DNA of 64,000 nucleotides from Symbiodinium natans (GCA_905221605.1 CAJNDS010002358.1:377797-441796); one strand, 5' to 3'. Positions 36,500 through 48,289 are shown, counted from the stretch's first letter. Notes: generated by a model not told the origin, from the letters alone. Program-made: numbers and translations.

Positions 36500-37221
36500 G
36501 GTTTCTCAAGACTCTGATGCTGATGGATCCATCTCGGCAAAACCTTTCATCGATAACATGATTCACGTTATCAGTGAGTGCCTTGCCCAGACTAGCCTTG
36601 TTTCCTCTGTGGGTGCATCTTTTGCATTGACCGTACGGTGAGGTGTTTGAAGAACTTCCCGCTTTGCTTGGATTCGGAGTTCTTCCACTCGTTCCTGGAG
36701 CCACTGCCAGCCTCCAAGTGGTCACCGCCAGTATGGCTCTCGTTGTTGGTTCCGCCGAAGGACGGTACGCTCCATACTTTTAACGCCAAGCCAATCCATC
36801 ACGATCCGTTGTTCGATATTGCTTCTACTACCGTGCCTCCCACTATATATTCGTAGCACTATGCATCTTACCACTGTTACTATCACTTAGCTTATTCTGA
36901 CTACTTTTGAAATACAAATTCAACTTCTATCATTGTGATGTTTAATTTTGATTATTTCCATGGTGTGTGTTAGTATTCTTTGTATTTGCATTATTATTGT
37001 TATTATTGTTGGTATCACTGTTTTTTCTTGCTGTCACCATTTGTATTGTACATATTGTTCTCACGATTATTATGAGTATTATTCTTACTATCATTCTGAT
37101 TCTTGATTTATTGTGACTATTACCATTATGGTGACTGTGATCAGTCTTACCGTTATTGCTTGAGTACTAATGTTCGTTATTATTCGTACAACTTGTGGTT
37201 TTTTTCTTATGTTTCCCGCAG
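36500..37221 (+). other. Weak coding island followed by an AT-rich stretch
   Basis: 36510-36637 and 36638-36856 hold two coding-like frames (FIDNMIHVISECLAQTSL, SEFFHSFLEPLPASKWSPP). 36857-37205 is strongly AT-rich with TTATTATTG words and ends in a long pyrimidine tract, TTTCCCGCAG. A very similar TTTTTCCCGCAG follows an AT-rich stretch at 56270-56342. Confidence 0.3.
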
Positions 37222-37369
37222 GTGTAGCAGAAGGGTTTCCGTGGTGACAGTGGGGATTCCCCCTTCTCGGCTCGAGGGGGCGGTTGGGAAAGCCAGTTTC
37301 AGCCATGCCAAGGCATGCCAAAACCATCCTTACCACCCCCCCCCCCACCCTTCTCGGCTCGAGAGGGGG

Positions 37370-37948
37370 CATTCTTGAGATTATCGGAGAGGCTGGAAGC
37401 CCTGCAGCAGCACTTGTGTGCAACTGCGCATGTTTCGGCCTTCAAAGAGCTTCAACATCTAGATGTCATCATGATTGTGCAACGGGGGACCCAGAAATAG
37501 TGAGTGTTTTGATCATGTTGTCTTCCGATCTTGCTCTCTGGTCCCAAGATCTGTTTGCCCGTTTGGGGCAGCAGCAACTTGATTGACAGATGCCAGGTCA
37601 AATTTCTACTTGTATACAAAAACTCCCCGTGGCGCAGTCCGAGTGAGCGACAAGTCAAAGGAAACTCCAGGTTTTTGTTGCTCCTTTCTCCTGGGACTGG
37701 CCGAATATCGTGCAATAGCATGCAGTCGCAGCTCAAACTGTCGTGGCTTCTCCTGTCAGTGGCAAAGCATATTTCCTTGAAAGCCATTGTCAGTGTATCT
37801 TTCGGTGAGGAGGCGCAGGGCCAGCTAGGAATAGGCATTACGCAACACAAGATGCCGAGCTCCAGACGGTTGCAAATACAATATGCCGGTGGGCCAACCG
37901 ACGAGTCGCCTTTGCGTTTGCGATTGCACTTCAGCAGATCGTACTTTT
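37370..37948 (+). CDS. Candidate exons, unknown
   Basis: Segments with coding texture: AFLRLSERLEALQQHLC to 37498, YLYTKTPRGAVRVSDKSKE near 37610-37670, and a frame ending LRLRLHFSRSYF* at 37948 that includes SVSFGEEAQGQLGIGITQ. They change frame between CAG or AAG acceptors, but the junctions were not resolved. Confidence 0.25.
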
Positions 37949-38405
37949 AACGCTACGCGACCCGCCTCGGCCGGGCCTGGTCAGAGGAACCGATTTGCTG
38001 GTGGCTTGGGGTCTTCTGCTGGCTTGGCTCTGGCGTTCTTGGGTCGTGCCCCTGGACGAACGACAAGCCTGGCATGAGTGGGGGCTACATGTCTCAGTCG
38101 TGACCTGCCATCAACACCTGAACCTTCCAGAGGCGTCTCCGGCGCTATACCCGCAACGCCAGGTCAACAACCACGCCGCCTGTCACCCGCGCTGGGTAGC
38201 AAGCCCTTGAGAATCCGAGAAGCAACCATAAAGCCATGGCGCTTCTAAGATTGCGCGACATGTTCTGCCTGAGCAAAACATTGGAGTCCAGAGCTTTGCA
38301 GTCCACGCGGGTGGAGAAGGAAGTGCATCGGCCCCCAAGAACCATGCATGCAGGTAGCGCCGGTAGGGGTGAAGGTTAGGGTTAGAAGGGAGGGGGCGGC
38401 CACAC

Positions 38406-39182
38406 ATGCCCCCTGTTCTTGATGCACCGTCCGCTCCCGGACACCTGTTGGCCGGGGAAATTGCCTATTTCAAGCAAGAATGTAACAAACAAAAGGACGC
38501 AAGCGCATCAGGTGTGTTGGGGAAGGAATGAAAGGTGGTCTGCCTGCTTTAAGCTACCCAGACACGAATGGCCAGAGGGCAGCAGATGCTCACGTGACCT
38601 TGTCTTGGAGTGCTCTCAGGCCCAGCCATCTGAGATTCCTGTGTGGAAATTTTCACCCCTTGACGCACATGCAGTTTGAGGACGCTCGCACTCAAGTCGA
38701 GAGGTTCACATGCCGGAAAGCTTTTTCTACATCTTTGCAGCCTTTCCATGACTAGGACTCTGCCAAGCAAAAGGCCTTTGAAGCGCAAACGAAGGCCGTA
38801 GTCTCGGCTTTTTGACTTTCCGGGTCTGTCGTGTGGCTGCGGCTCCCTTGCAAAGGCAATAACGCAGGCTTTGTCTGAGCTGCCGTCGCAGTGCCAATCG
38901 CTTGGTGATGCTTTGTGCTTTGAGAGCAGAGACTCCAAGGGATGCTTCGTTTTGGCAGAACAGCACAGAACAGGTTCCAACTTGGAACTTCATATGAGCT
39001 CACAAGAGCCTGTGCTCAAGCAGATACAGCTTATCAAGGACCGGTCTTCAGACTTAAGGGTTGCATGCTTGAGGCACCGCAAACACAGCTTTCAAGACTT
39101 TCAAGGAGCATCTGCGAGCACCTCTCTGGATGCTGATGCACGACTTCCGAAGCCTGCAGGGCGAGGAGAAACTTCTCGTTGA
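38406..39182 (+). CDS. Candidate multi-exon gene, unknown function
   Basis: The ATG at 38406 opens MPPVLDAPSAPGHLLAG then EIAYFKQECNKQKDASAS, ending at a GTGTGT donor (38512). Later pieces are AQPSEIPVWKFSPLDAHA (about 38618-38671, after CTCTCAG), FEDARTQVERFTCRKAF (38678-38740) and a long frame at 38868-39182 after AACGCAG (LGDALCFESRDSKGCFVL, EPVLKQIQLIKDRSSDL). Not all junctions are in phase. The minus strand at 39034-39456 is also open for 140 codons and cannot be excluded. Confidence 0.35.
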
Positions 39183-39199
39183 GGACGGCTTTGTGAGCA

Positions 39200-40230
39200 G
39201 TGGCTCTTGACTCGTCATTGACTCGCCGAGTTGGGCTTCCAGCGTTTGCCAGGATGTGCGACAAGCTGTCCGGGCAACTGCAGAGCTCCAGGCCAGCAGT
39301 TGAATGCTTTGGTTCAGACATGTTCGGACGACCACGCGCATGATGCCACCAATGCTTTAGCTGCTGAGGCACGCGAAACGGGCGAGCTCCCATCCTGGCC
39401 ACAGGTATTGGGTGACACGCTGCTCTTGCTGCTCCGTTCTTAGCCACTATGGACATCCCCAGTCTTTTTCTCCACCTGCATCATAGAGCATGATACATAA
39501 CATGCGCGACGCAGGACAACTTGTGAACTTGAGATTTCTTCGCCTCCATTGCATGTTTCAATGACTTTCTTTGTCCAGCCAATGGGCTCAGGCTGCCACT
39601 TTGGAAGCTGTCCGCGCTGGCAGTTGCCAAGGGCCAGGCAGGATAATGTACGCACATGTTGCAGCCACTTAGTAAGCCCTCAAGTTTTCCTGGCTTCCTG
39701 AGTTGATTCCACAGGCTTAAGCCTTTAAGGCCCTCGAAGCCTGAATCTTTGACGGTTGAAGCCAAAGGCCGCTTAAAGCCTCAGTTTAGAAGGAAGAGGA
39801 GTCCATGATCCGCAACCCACAAAAGCTGGTGAAACAGAACAAAACCCCTGGAAACAAAAAGACTTTGCGTTGCCTTTTAGCACATTTGCTAATCTGGCGT
39901 CGTTTCAGTGGATCTTTCTCTTGCAGGAAGCACTGACGCATTTCGTCGCTGGACCACCACTGGGCGCCCTGTAGTTCGCTGTGTCGGCAGTGCGTCGTCA
40001 GAACGAAAATGCCTCAGTGTTGTGAACTTTGCGAGGTGCAAACTTGGGAGCTCAGCGTCTTCTGAGACGGCTCATTGAAGTCTTACTGAGTGACAAGGAC
40101 ACTGGCCGCAATGTGTGCGCATTTTATGTTCTCAGCATGACCTTGCTTGCCGTAGGCGGATTTCATGGACATCGCTCTTTGGTTTGCAGCCGAACCTTCG
40201 TCTGCAGCAGCCTCAGAGCTTCCCAAAGCC
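39200..40230. other. No gene recognised
   Basis: Frames on both strands are short, and no phased exon was found apart from the minus-strand frame noted in the preceding entry. Confidence 0.4.
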
Positions 40231-40240
40231 TCAGCCACGT

Positions 40241-40375
40241 ACATGTATGTATGCACGTGTGTATGTATGCATGCATACATGTATGTATGTATGTATGTAT
40301 GTATGCATGTGTGTGTGAGTGAGTGTATATATGTATGTATGTATGTATGCATGGATGTATGTGTATATTTATATG
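40241..40375. repeat. TATG tetranucleotide microsatellite, imperfect
   Basis: Interrupted (TATG)n and (GTAT)n with GCATG and GTGT variants, followed by a C run at 40423-40435. Confidence 0.97.
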
Positions 40376-40616
40376 TATACTTATGAACAAATAGACTCGC
40401 TCCGCACGTTGATGAGAGAGCCCCCCCCCCCCCCCACCGCTACCCCGGCTGCCTCCCACTTGCAAACGCGGCGTATACGACAGTCATCAACTGCATACTG
40501 TTCCATACTGTTCCCCATTGCATAGAGGAGACTGCTGGTATCCTCTGCTTGTAGGTCCTCTGGCCTCCGAAGATACGAAAGGAGTATATCAGAGTCTGGG
40601 CTCCCCAATTCACATT

Positions 40617-40735
40617 ATGTATGTATGTATGTATGTATGTATGTATGTATGTATGTATGTATGTATGTATGTATGTATGTATGTATGTATGTATGTATGT
40701 ATGTATACATATATATATATATATGCTACCCCCCC
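40617..40735. repeat. TATG tetranucleotide microsatellite, pure
   Basis: About 22 uninterrupted TATG units, then (AT)n and a run of C. The Met-Tyr-Val-Cys open frames here are repeat artefacts. Confidence 0.99.
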
Positions 40736-40912
40736 CCCGTAGCGCCCCCCGTAGCGCCTAGGTTTTACTTAAAAAAGAGTGTGTTTTTCGTAGGATTTAC
40801 AAAAAAACGTGTTTTTTGAATCGCATGAACGGAATGGAGGATACTGCCCAACACATAGGCGACAGACGCAGCAAGCAGTGCAACACGGCGTGCGACGGAA
40901 TCATGTTACACG

Positions 40913-41629
40913 TGTTTTTGCTTCTGTGCTAGAAAAGACAGGCCTGTAGTTAAACTTGTTCATACACTACATTAATTAAAACATAATGCGTAATAGGGAA
41001 CCTGACCTAGTGGCTTCACTTAAGCATTCATTGAATGAGCTAACAAGCACAGTACTTTATTTAACTAAACTTTTTCGTTTCTGGAAAATAACATACGTAC
41101 AGTCTTTCCAACAGTTTGATTAGTCTTCTGAAGGTGTTTTTGCTTCTGTGCTAGAAAAGACAGGCCTGTAATTAAACTTGTTCATACACTACATTAATTA
41201 AAACATAATGCGTAATAGGGAACCTGACCTAGTGGCTTCACTTAAGCATTCATTGAATGAGCTAAAACATGTTCCTTCTTCTTTTCGTGAACAAGCACAG
41301 TACTTAATTTAACTAAAGTTTTTCGTTTCTGGAAAATAACATACGTACAGTCTTTCCAACAGTTTGATTAGTCTTCTGAAGGTGTTTTTGCTTCTGTGCT
41401 AGAAAAGACAGGCCTGTAATTAAACTTGTTCATACACTACATGAATTAAAACATAATGCGTAATAGGGAACCTGACCTAATGGCTTCACTTAAGCATTCA
41501 TTGAATGAGCTAAAACATGTTCCTTCTTCTTTTCGTGAACAAGCACAGTACTTAATTTAACTAAAGTTTTCGTTTCTGGAAAATAATATACGTAAAGTCT
41601 TTCCAACATTTTGATTAGTCTTCTGAAGG
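40913..41629 (+). repeat. Three tandem copies of an AT-rich 222-248 bp unit
   Basis: Copies start at 40913, 41135 and 41383 with TGTTTTTGCTTCTGTGCTAG and end with TTCTGAAGG. The first is 222 bp because it lacks a 26-base segment (ACATGTTCCTTCTTC region) present in the other two (248 and 247 bp). Differences between copies 2 and 3 are few. Confidence 0.95.
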
Positions 41630-41651
41630 GTTAAGTAAATAAATTGAGTTC

Positions 41652-42871
41652 GTAGACCAATAATTAACTAAAGGAATTCAATGAACTAAACTTACTAAGA
41701 ACAGTAACTACGGCCTTTTGTTTGCTGATATTACTGTAGTCGAAATGATTTCAATTGCGGATTTAGTTTACTTAAAGGTGAAGCAAATGAATGAAACTAA
41801 TTAGTATACCCTTAACTAAACGAATTCGATAATTTAAATTAAGCAAGCCACGATCCTTAACAACAACTCAATTGGTTCAGCCTGACTAGATTAATTACTT
41901 TAAACGAATACTTTAATAGGCCTTCCCAAGAAACAACTACATTTAGTTTCTTATTCTAAGAGGTAGATAGCATTCAACTAACTAAATGTCTATCCTTTTT
42001 TTACTTCAACCTCAACCAGACTAAATGAATGACAGTTGTAAAACAAATTAGATTAATTAAAGCCTACTTATCAGGAAACTTGACCTCGTCGCGCCATTCA
42101 GGCATTACATCGATTAGATAAAATGTTACTTACATCACAGTTTTTAACAAATAGTTGAATTAGCTTTATTGCTGCTGAACTGTGCTCTCTGAACAAACAA
42201 AAACCAATTCTGGAGGCCTATAATTACAAGGCAGGCCGTCACGAAAAGATTGGTTTTTAGGGACAGTACAGCACTTTGGGGATCTGAAGGGCTGAAAGTG
42301 CTGTACTGTCCCTAACAAAGCAATCCCAGAAGCGGAAAACGCTGTACTGTCCCTAAAAAACCTAAAAAACCAATTCTGGGGACCTGTACAGGCAGCCCCT
42401 CTTCAAAAGATTGGTTTTTTAGGGACAGCACAGCACTTTCAGCACCTCACTCAGACCCTCAAAGTGCTGTACTGTCCCTAAAAAACCAATCCCATAAACA
42501 TAAAGTGCCGTACTGTCCCTAAAAAACTTAAAATACCATTTCTTGAGGCCTATACAGGTAGACCCTCACGAAAAGATTGGTTTTTTAGGGACGGTACAGC
42601 ACTTTCAGCCCCTCAGGCCTTCAAAGTGCCGCACTGTCCCTAAAAAACCAATCCCAGAAGCAGAAAGTGCCGTACTGTCCCTAAAAAACCTACAAAACCA
42701 ATTCTGGAGGCCTATACAGGTAGACAATCACGAAAAGATTGGTTTTTTAGGGACAGTACAGCACTTTCAGCACCTCAGGCCTTCAAAACAGGTAGACCCT
42801 CACGAAAAGATTGGTTTTTTAGGGACAGTACAGCACTTTCAGCACCTCAGGCCTTCAAAGTGCCGTACTGT
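41652..42871 (+). repeat. 1.22 kb tandem duplication, copy A
   Basis: It begins GTAGACCAATAATTAAC. About 560 bases are AT-rich unique-looking sequence. The rest is units with long inverted repeats built on TTTTTTAGGGACAGTACAGC. It matches copy B at an offset of 1220-1221 bases with scattered substitutions and one-base indels. Confidence 0.93.
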
Positions 42872-44200
42872 GTAGACCAATAATTAACTAAAGGAATTCA
42901 ATGAACTAAACTTACTAAGAACAGTAACTACGGCCTTTTGTTTGCTGATATTACTGTAGTCGAAATCATTTCAATTGCGGATTTAGTTTACTTAAAGGTG
43001 AAGCAAATGAATGAAACTAATTAGTATACCCTTAACTAAACGAATTCGATAATTTAAATTAAACAAGCCACGATCCTTGACAACAACTCAATTGGTTCAG
43101 CCTGACTAGATTAATTACTTTAAACGAATACTTTAATAGGCCTTCCCAAGAAACAACTACATTTAGTTTCTTATTCTAAGAGGTAGATAGCATTCAACTA
43201 ACTAAATGTCTATCCTTTTTTTACTTCAACCTCAACCAGACTAAATGAATGACAGTTGTAAAACAAATTAGATTAATTAAAGCCTACTTATCAGGAAACT
43301 TGACCTCGTCGCGTCATTTAGGCATTACATCGATTAGATAAAATGTTACTTACATCACAGTTTTTAACAAATAGTTGAATTAGCTTTATTGCTGCTGAAC
43401 TGTGCTCTCTGAACAAACAAAAACCAATTCTGGAGGCCTACAATTACAAGGCAGGCCGTCACGAAAAGATTGGTTTTTTAGGGACAGTACAGCACTTTGG
43501 GGATCTGAAGGGCTGAAAGTGCTGTACTGTCCCTAACAAAGCAATCCCAGAAGCGGAAAACGCTGTACTGTCCTTCAAAAACCTAAAAAACCAATTCTGG
43601 GGACCTGTACAGGCAGCCCCTCTTCAAAAGATTGGTTTTTTAGGGACAGCACAGCACTTTCAGCACCTCACTCAGACCCTCAAAGTGCTGTACTGTCCCT
43701 TAAAAACCAATCCCATAAACATAAAGTGCCGTACTGTCCCTAAAAAACTTAAAAAACCATTTCTTGAGGCCTATACAGGTAGACCCTCACGAAAAGATTG
43801 GTTTTTTAGGGACGGTACAGCACTTTCAGCCCCTCAGGCCTTCAAAGTGCCGCACTGTCCCTAAAAAACCAATCCCAGAAGCAGAAAGTGCCGTACTGTC
43901 CCTAAAAAACCTACAAAACCAATTCTGGAGGCCTATACAGGTAGACAATCACGAAAAGATTGGTTTTTTAGGGACAGTACAGCACTTTCAGCACCTCAGG
44001 CCTTCAAAGTGCCGCACTGTCCCTAAAAAACCAATCCCAGAAGCAGAAAGTGCCGTACTGTCCCTAAAAAACCTAAAAAACCAATTTTGGAGGCCTATAC
44101 AGGTAGACCCTCACGAAAAGATTGGTTTTTTAGGGACAGTACAGCACTTTCAGCACCTCAGGCCTTCAAAGTGCCGTACTGTCCCTAAAAAACCAATCTT
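42872..44200 (+). repeat. 1.22 kb tandem duplication, copy B, extended
   Basis: Copy B repeats copy A and then carries at least one further internal unit up to about 44200. Each internal unit is about 160 bp. It contains GGTTTTTTAGGGACAGTACA, then the complementary AAAGTGCCGTACTGTCCC, so it folds into hairpins with stems of about 28 bp. The 200-codon open frame across it is a consequence of the repeat period. Confidence 0.93.
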
Positions 44201-44204
44201 TGGA

Positions 44205-44490
44205 AGAGGGCCTGTCTGTATAGGCCACCAGAATTGGTTTTTTAGGTTTTTTAGGGACAGTACAGCACTTTCTGCTTCTGGGATTGGTTTTTTAGGGACA
44301 GTACAGCACTTTCAGGACCTCAGGCCTTCGAAGTGCCGTACTGTCCCTAAAAAACGAATCTTTTGAGGAGGGCCTGTCTTGATAGGCCTCCAGAATTGGT
44401 TTTTTAGGTTTTTTAGGGACAGTACAGCACTTTCAGCTTCTGGGATTGGTTTTTTAGGGACAGTACAGCACTTTCACTCCTAAACCCCAA
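44205..44490 (-). repeat. Inverted copies of the hairpin unit
   Basis: From about 44205 the same units occur in the opposite orientation (CCTCCAGAATTGG-type ends now precede the TTTTTTAGGG arm). There are two inverted units. The array therefore has a head-to-head junction near 44200. Confidence 0.85.
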
Positions 44491-44497
44491 ACCCTAC
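44479..44497 (+). repeat. Degenerate telomere-like CCCTAAA words
   Basis: CCTAAACCCCAAACCCTAC terminates the repeat array. It resembles CCCTAAA, the complement of TTTAGGG, with one extra C and a missing T. The hairpin unit itself contains TTTAGGG in every arm. Confidence 0.45.
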
Positions 44498-44559
44498 AAG
44501 AGGCAAGTCATCTGAGGCCGGTACCTGAGACAGGGAAGAAAATGAGACCTAGGTACTTG

Positions 44560-44720
44560 GGGGGGGGTACCATATATATATATATATCTATATTACGTAC
44601 TGTTAAAGACATATGTGTGGAGAAATCTTACGTATGTAGACGTATATGGGGTAAACGAATTAATATACATGTGTACATATATATATATCTACACGTACAT
44701 TTTTTCATTTGCAGGTTTAG
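44560..44720. repeat. AT/TA microsatellites
   Basis: Two short (AT)n runs (44573-44587, 44677-44689) lie in an AT-rich tract ending in TTTTTTCATTTGCAG, a good acceptor-like signal at 44714. Confidence 0.85.
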
Positions 44721-45070
44721 TACTTGTCTTTTGGCGGAGTTGGTGAAATTTGTGAGGCAGCCTTGCTAACCAGCGGGGAGGCAGTTCACTTCCTCCTCCC
44801 GGAGGCCAAGGGCGATCTGATGATGTTTTTCTCATCGAGGAGAGCGAATGCAGGCGGCTAATGACGATGAGTTCGCGAGCTTTCGAAAAGCCCGTGGCTC
44901 AGGGAAGTCGTGGCCACCATCTGGTCGGACCGCTTGCAAGAAGATGAACGCTGAGGATGGCCTTTTGCGCACGCAGGACAATCTTGCGTATTTGCAGGGA
45001 CATCTCCTCAGGCGCGGCAATTGCAGTTTCTGCCAGACAGTCGTTACGATGCGAACTGTGCTGAGAATTC

Positions 45071-45394
45071 CATGGTTGATTGCGCAGACTCGCACAGCGC
45101 AGGCTGCCAAAGCATCTGAGAGTTCATGTTTCCGCTTACTGGCGGAAAGCTGTCGAAGAGGTCGACGCACTTGCAGGAGTATTCCCGCTCAGTTCGGAGC
45201 CATGCCAGGTCCACTTATATCTGCAGTTATACCTCAGAGTCATTGAGGTGGAGGGAGTTCAGCAGCCTTCGCAGAGTGCGGTAACAATTCATAGGTGTGT
45301 AGTCTTGCATGCTTCAAAGGTGAAGGGTTGGACGTTGGACAGCCTTCCCTGTCAGGCCTTTCTGGAGGTACAGAAAGAGGCCAAGGGGACCTGA
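45071..45394 (+). pseudogene. Possible tyrosine recombinase core-binding remnant
   Basis: The frame reads LRRLAQRRLPKHLRVHVSAY, WRKAVEEVDALAG, VFPLSSEPCQVHLYLQLYL, then a segment resembling the AVxxxxWVHxLAG part of eukaryotic DIRS/Crypton-like tyrosine recombinases (AVTIHRCVVLHAS). The order and spacing of a helix, P-x-x-P-x-x-HLYL and a following helix fit the N-terminal core-binding domain. Other frames continue the similarity downstream, so it is frame-broken. The catalytic R-H-R-Y region was not found. The identification rests on memory of the family pattern. Confidence 0.35.
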
Positions 45395-45399
45395 TGCTC

Positions 45400-47040
45400 A
45401 TACTTGAGCTGCTTAGAAAACAACTTTGGTGGCACAGGTCCACACCTTTGTCCAGACTCAATTGTTCATGGAGGTGCTGCTCGGTCTGTTCGGGTCCTAG
45501 ATCGACTGAGTGCCAAACATGAGAAAAAAAACTGATCTGTCTCTGAGAGGTTAGGAGAGGGAGAGGCGGGAGAGGGATCTCGTGGCTCAAGCAAGAAAGG
45601 ACACCGGCGCGGTTGAGGTCGTGGGGGGTGCTCACTCAGACGCGCTGGTATCTGAAGACCACCGCATTTTTGGCGCCGCGTTGTCTTTTGGCAGATTTGC
45701 AACAAGACATGAGAACGGCTCCTTTTGCTGCTCTCAAGGCCGACTGATAAGCACTCCACGGGGCCCCCCAAAAAAGGCACCTGGTAGGGTAAGAATGACG
45801 GTCTGCATGATTGTCAGACCGATTGTCTAACCATTTGAGTGTCCGACTATCTGCTTTTTCATCTTGCACCCCATTCGAATGCTTCAACAGCTCGGGGTGC
45901 TCGGGGAGAGTCGGGCGACGCCCGTCCAGTTACCTGCTACCCCTTTCGGCGACCCCTTTCCGACTCGACCCCAAAGTTACCCTGTGGATTGGGTTTCGTC
46001 CCCTCATTGTGCCATATGCCGCGAATCCATTCGTAGTGGGCGGGTCACCTTCAGAATCCCTTTTCCCTTCCCCTTAAAAGCATCGACCTTCAGGGAATTC
46101 GCCATCAGCCTGCGCATGCTGGCAAGCGTCAAGCCGCACACGCACGTCCACGGCCCGCGGGGGCTCCGTGAGAGTCTGGCCCCAGGCCGAAACTGACCCC
46201 ACCGGGGCCACAGTGACACAGCACCCGAGCTCTTGCAACACGAAAGGCACGGGGAGAACAAACACCGCCGCACGCAGATGGGTCGTGTCCCAGACCGCAA
46301 CATACCGCAACCGGCTCAGGCTGGACCACGCCTTCGCACGCGTCCGTGGGCACCAAAATGCGACTCTGCGCTTCCCTCTGCTTCGGACACCTGCGCTCGG
46401 GGCTGGGCACCGGTGTTTTACTCCAGGGGCGGTTGAGCTGCGCTTTCCCGGATGGGAAGACTCCCCGCATTCCATACGTTCCCTCTTAGAGCCAGCTTAT
46501 ACTACGAGACGTATCGGGGGACGAAAGAGCACGAGAAAGAGAGGGCCTGCATTCTGAGGTGAATCACCAAAGGAATCGAGAAAAGACACAAAAGTAATGA
46601 GCGTTTTTTCGCAGAGATAGCGAGCCGCAAGCGAAACAAACACATGGTCAGTTTGCCGGTACCTTAAGTGCAAGGGGTTGCCCCAGAAAGACTCCAACCG
46701 AGGCCTCTTCTGACGTGGCTTTCAAGTGACGGTGCTTCTCACCCACGTAGTGTTCATTGACTCCAAGTCAGGGCATGGGCATGCCACGGATCTTGAATTT
46801 CCGCAAGATGTGAGCCCGGCCCACAGATTTGTAGACATTCAAAGTTGATCTCTGCGAATCTTTGCAGGTGTTGCGATCCCGGATACGAACTTCTAGAGCT
46901 GCAGCACTCATCGCACGCAACTGCAAGGCTGTGAGATCAGTCAGTCAGAGCCGGGTGAAAAAGGAGAGCTCGGGCATTGCCCAGTTCGGCTGATGCTGGT
47001 TGATGCTTCTTCTGCATTTCTGCAGGCTACCATAAAGATG
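45400..47040. other. GC-rich stretch, no gene recognised
   Basis: 45890-46480 is more GC-rich than its surroundings and open in several frames on both strands (for example 46074-46475 on the minus strand). No phased exon or domain was found. Confidence 0.35.
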
Positions 47041-47747
47041 TGAGAGGTTGATGGGCAACCCTAAAGCCTGTCCTCTGAAGCTCAGTTCGCACGCTGTAAT
47101 CCTCTTTCCCGGTGTTGTTTCTTCAGCTGGCTCTCTGTGGTCCGAGTTCGAAAAGGCCCCTCTTGGCCCGCTGCCGAAGGCACCAAGGCAAGCAGCGAGG
47201 CAAGGGGCAAGGGGGAAGGGGCGCAGTGTGAAGAAGAGTTTGAAAAAGAGTTTGAAACACATGGGCGAAGACTCCTTCTGTGCTTTTTCAGGGCTTCTCC
47301 AGCTCGCAGTGGGCCCGGGAAAGCTTCGTGAACATGGACAGCATGTTTTTGAGATAGCTCAGGTCTAGAAGAAATGCCGAAGAAGTCCAAGGCGAGCAAG
47401 AATGCAACAGGAGCTGATCAAGACTGTGCTGCAATCCTTGGGCAATCTTCAAACGTTGCAAACCCTGCATCTTTGCAGTTTGCTTACAGCCAGGAGGTTT
47501 GAAGAAGGCGCCCGGCAAGTACAGGGCCTTGTGTTGTTTGCTTGCAGCGACTTGGACGCCAGGGTCCAGTCATGGACGGCTTCAGGCTGGCACCCTGGTT
47601 GACCCTGGTTGAGCTGTAGCGGTTGCAGCTTGATGCAGCTTGTAGATGCTCGTAATATTCTGTTTCGAAGGACCGTGGAGGAGCCTCTGTATCTCTCCAT
47701 TAAGGTTGGCCCATCTGGTTTACGAGCTTTGCTTCACTTCTGATTGA

Positions 47748-48289
47748 ATGAGAGCAATAAGAGCAGTAGTAGACGGCGAGACTTTGGAGACGGCCTCGGA
47801 GCCTCGTGCTTGCCAGGAGGAGAATATCGCACCGTTCACCCTTCCAGTGGAGGCCAGACCATCCCTTGACTTTCGGGATGTGTGTTTCTGAACAAGCGGG
47901 CAAGAGAGGCCTTCACTTTTGAACCCGAGCCAGACATGGTGATGAGCCTGATCCTCGGAATGTCCAGGGCCCTCAGACACTTCATGAATATTGAAAGAAA
48001 TTTCATAGACTGCCTACGGCACCCAAGCCACCAGTGCCACCTGGGAGGCCATTTTAAAAACGGCGACAGGGAACGCAAGATCTACTGCAACATAGAGCTC
48101 ACAGAAGAGGACTGTGACACTGCAGCGCTACTCTTGGGAGAAGGATTGTGGACACTTATGCAGCGAACGGAGTGGGCATTCTGTCAAAGTGCACAAGAAA
48201 CGCTATCAAGAGGAGAGGGTAGCTGCTCTCTCATCTTCGTCTGTCTTGTTTTTGTCATCGGTGCACCGGCATGCCTGGTACCTACCTGA
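47748..48289 (+). CDS. Candidate gene, unknown, frame change near 47880
   Basis: From the ATG at 47748 the frame reads RAVVDGETLETASEPRAC and APFTLPVEARPSLDFRD. At about 47880 the coding frame shifts by one base and continues EAFTFEPEPDMVMSLILG, ALRHFMNIERNFIDCLRH, ELTEEDCDTAALLLGEGLW to a stop at 48287-48289. An upstream fragment (VEEPLYLSIKVGPSGLRALL, about 47672-47740) reads well in a third frame. A one-base frameshift or very small introns would explain it. The C-terminal part is hydrophobic. No family was recognised. Confidence 0.38.

Noticed and set aside
40163-40830. His/Ile/Thr and Met-Tyr-Val-Cys open frames
   Set aside because: Translations of the TATG microsatellites.
43764-44366. 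200-codon open frame with repeated KIGFLGTVQHF peptide
   Set aside because: The unit period keeps the frame open; both strands and the duplicate copy show the same effect, and the DNA-level inverted repeats explain the conservation.
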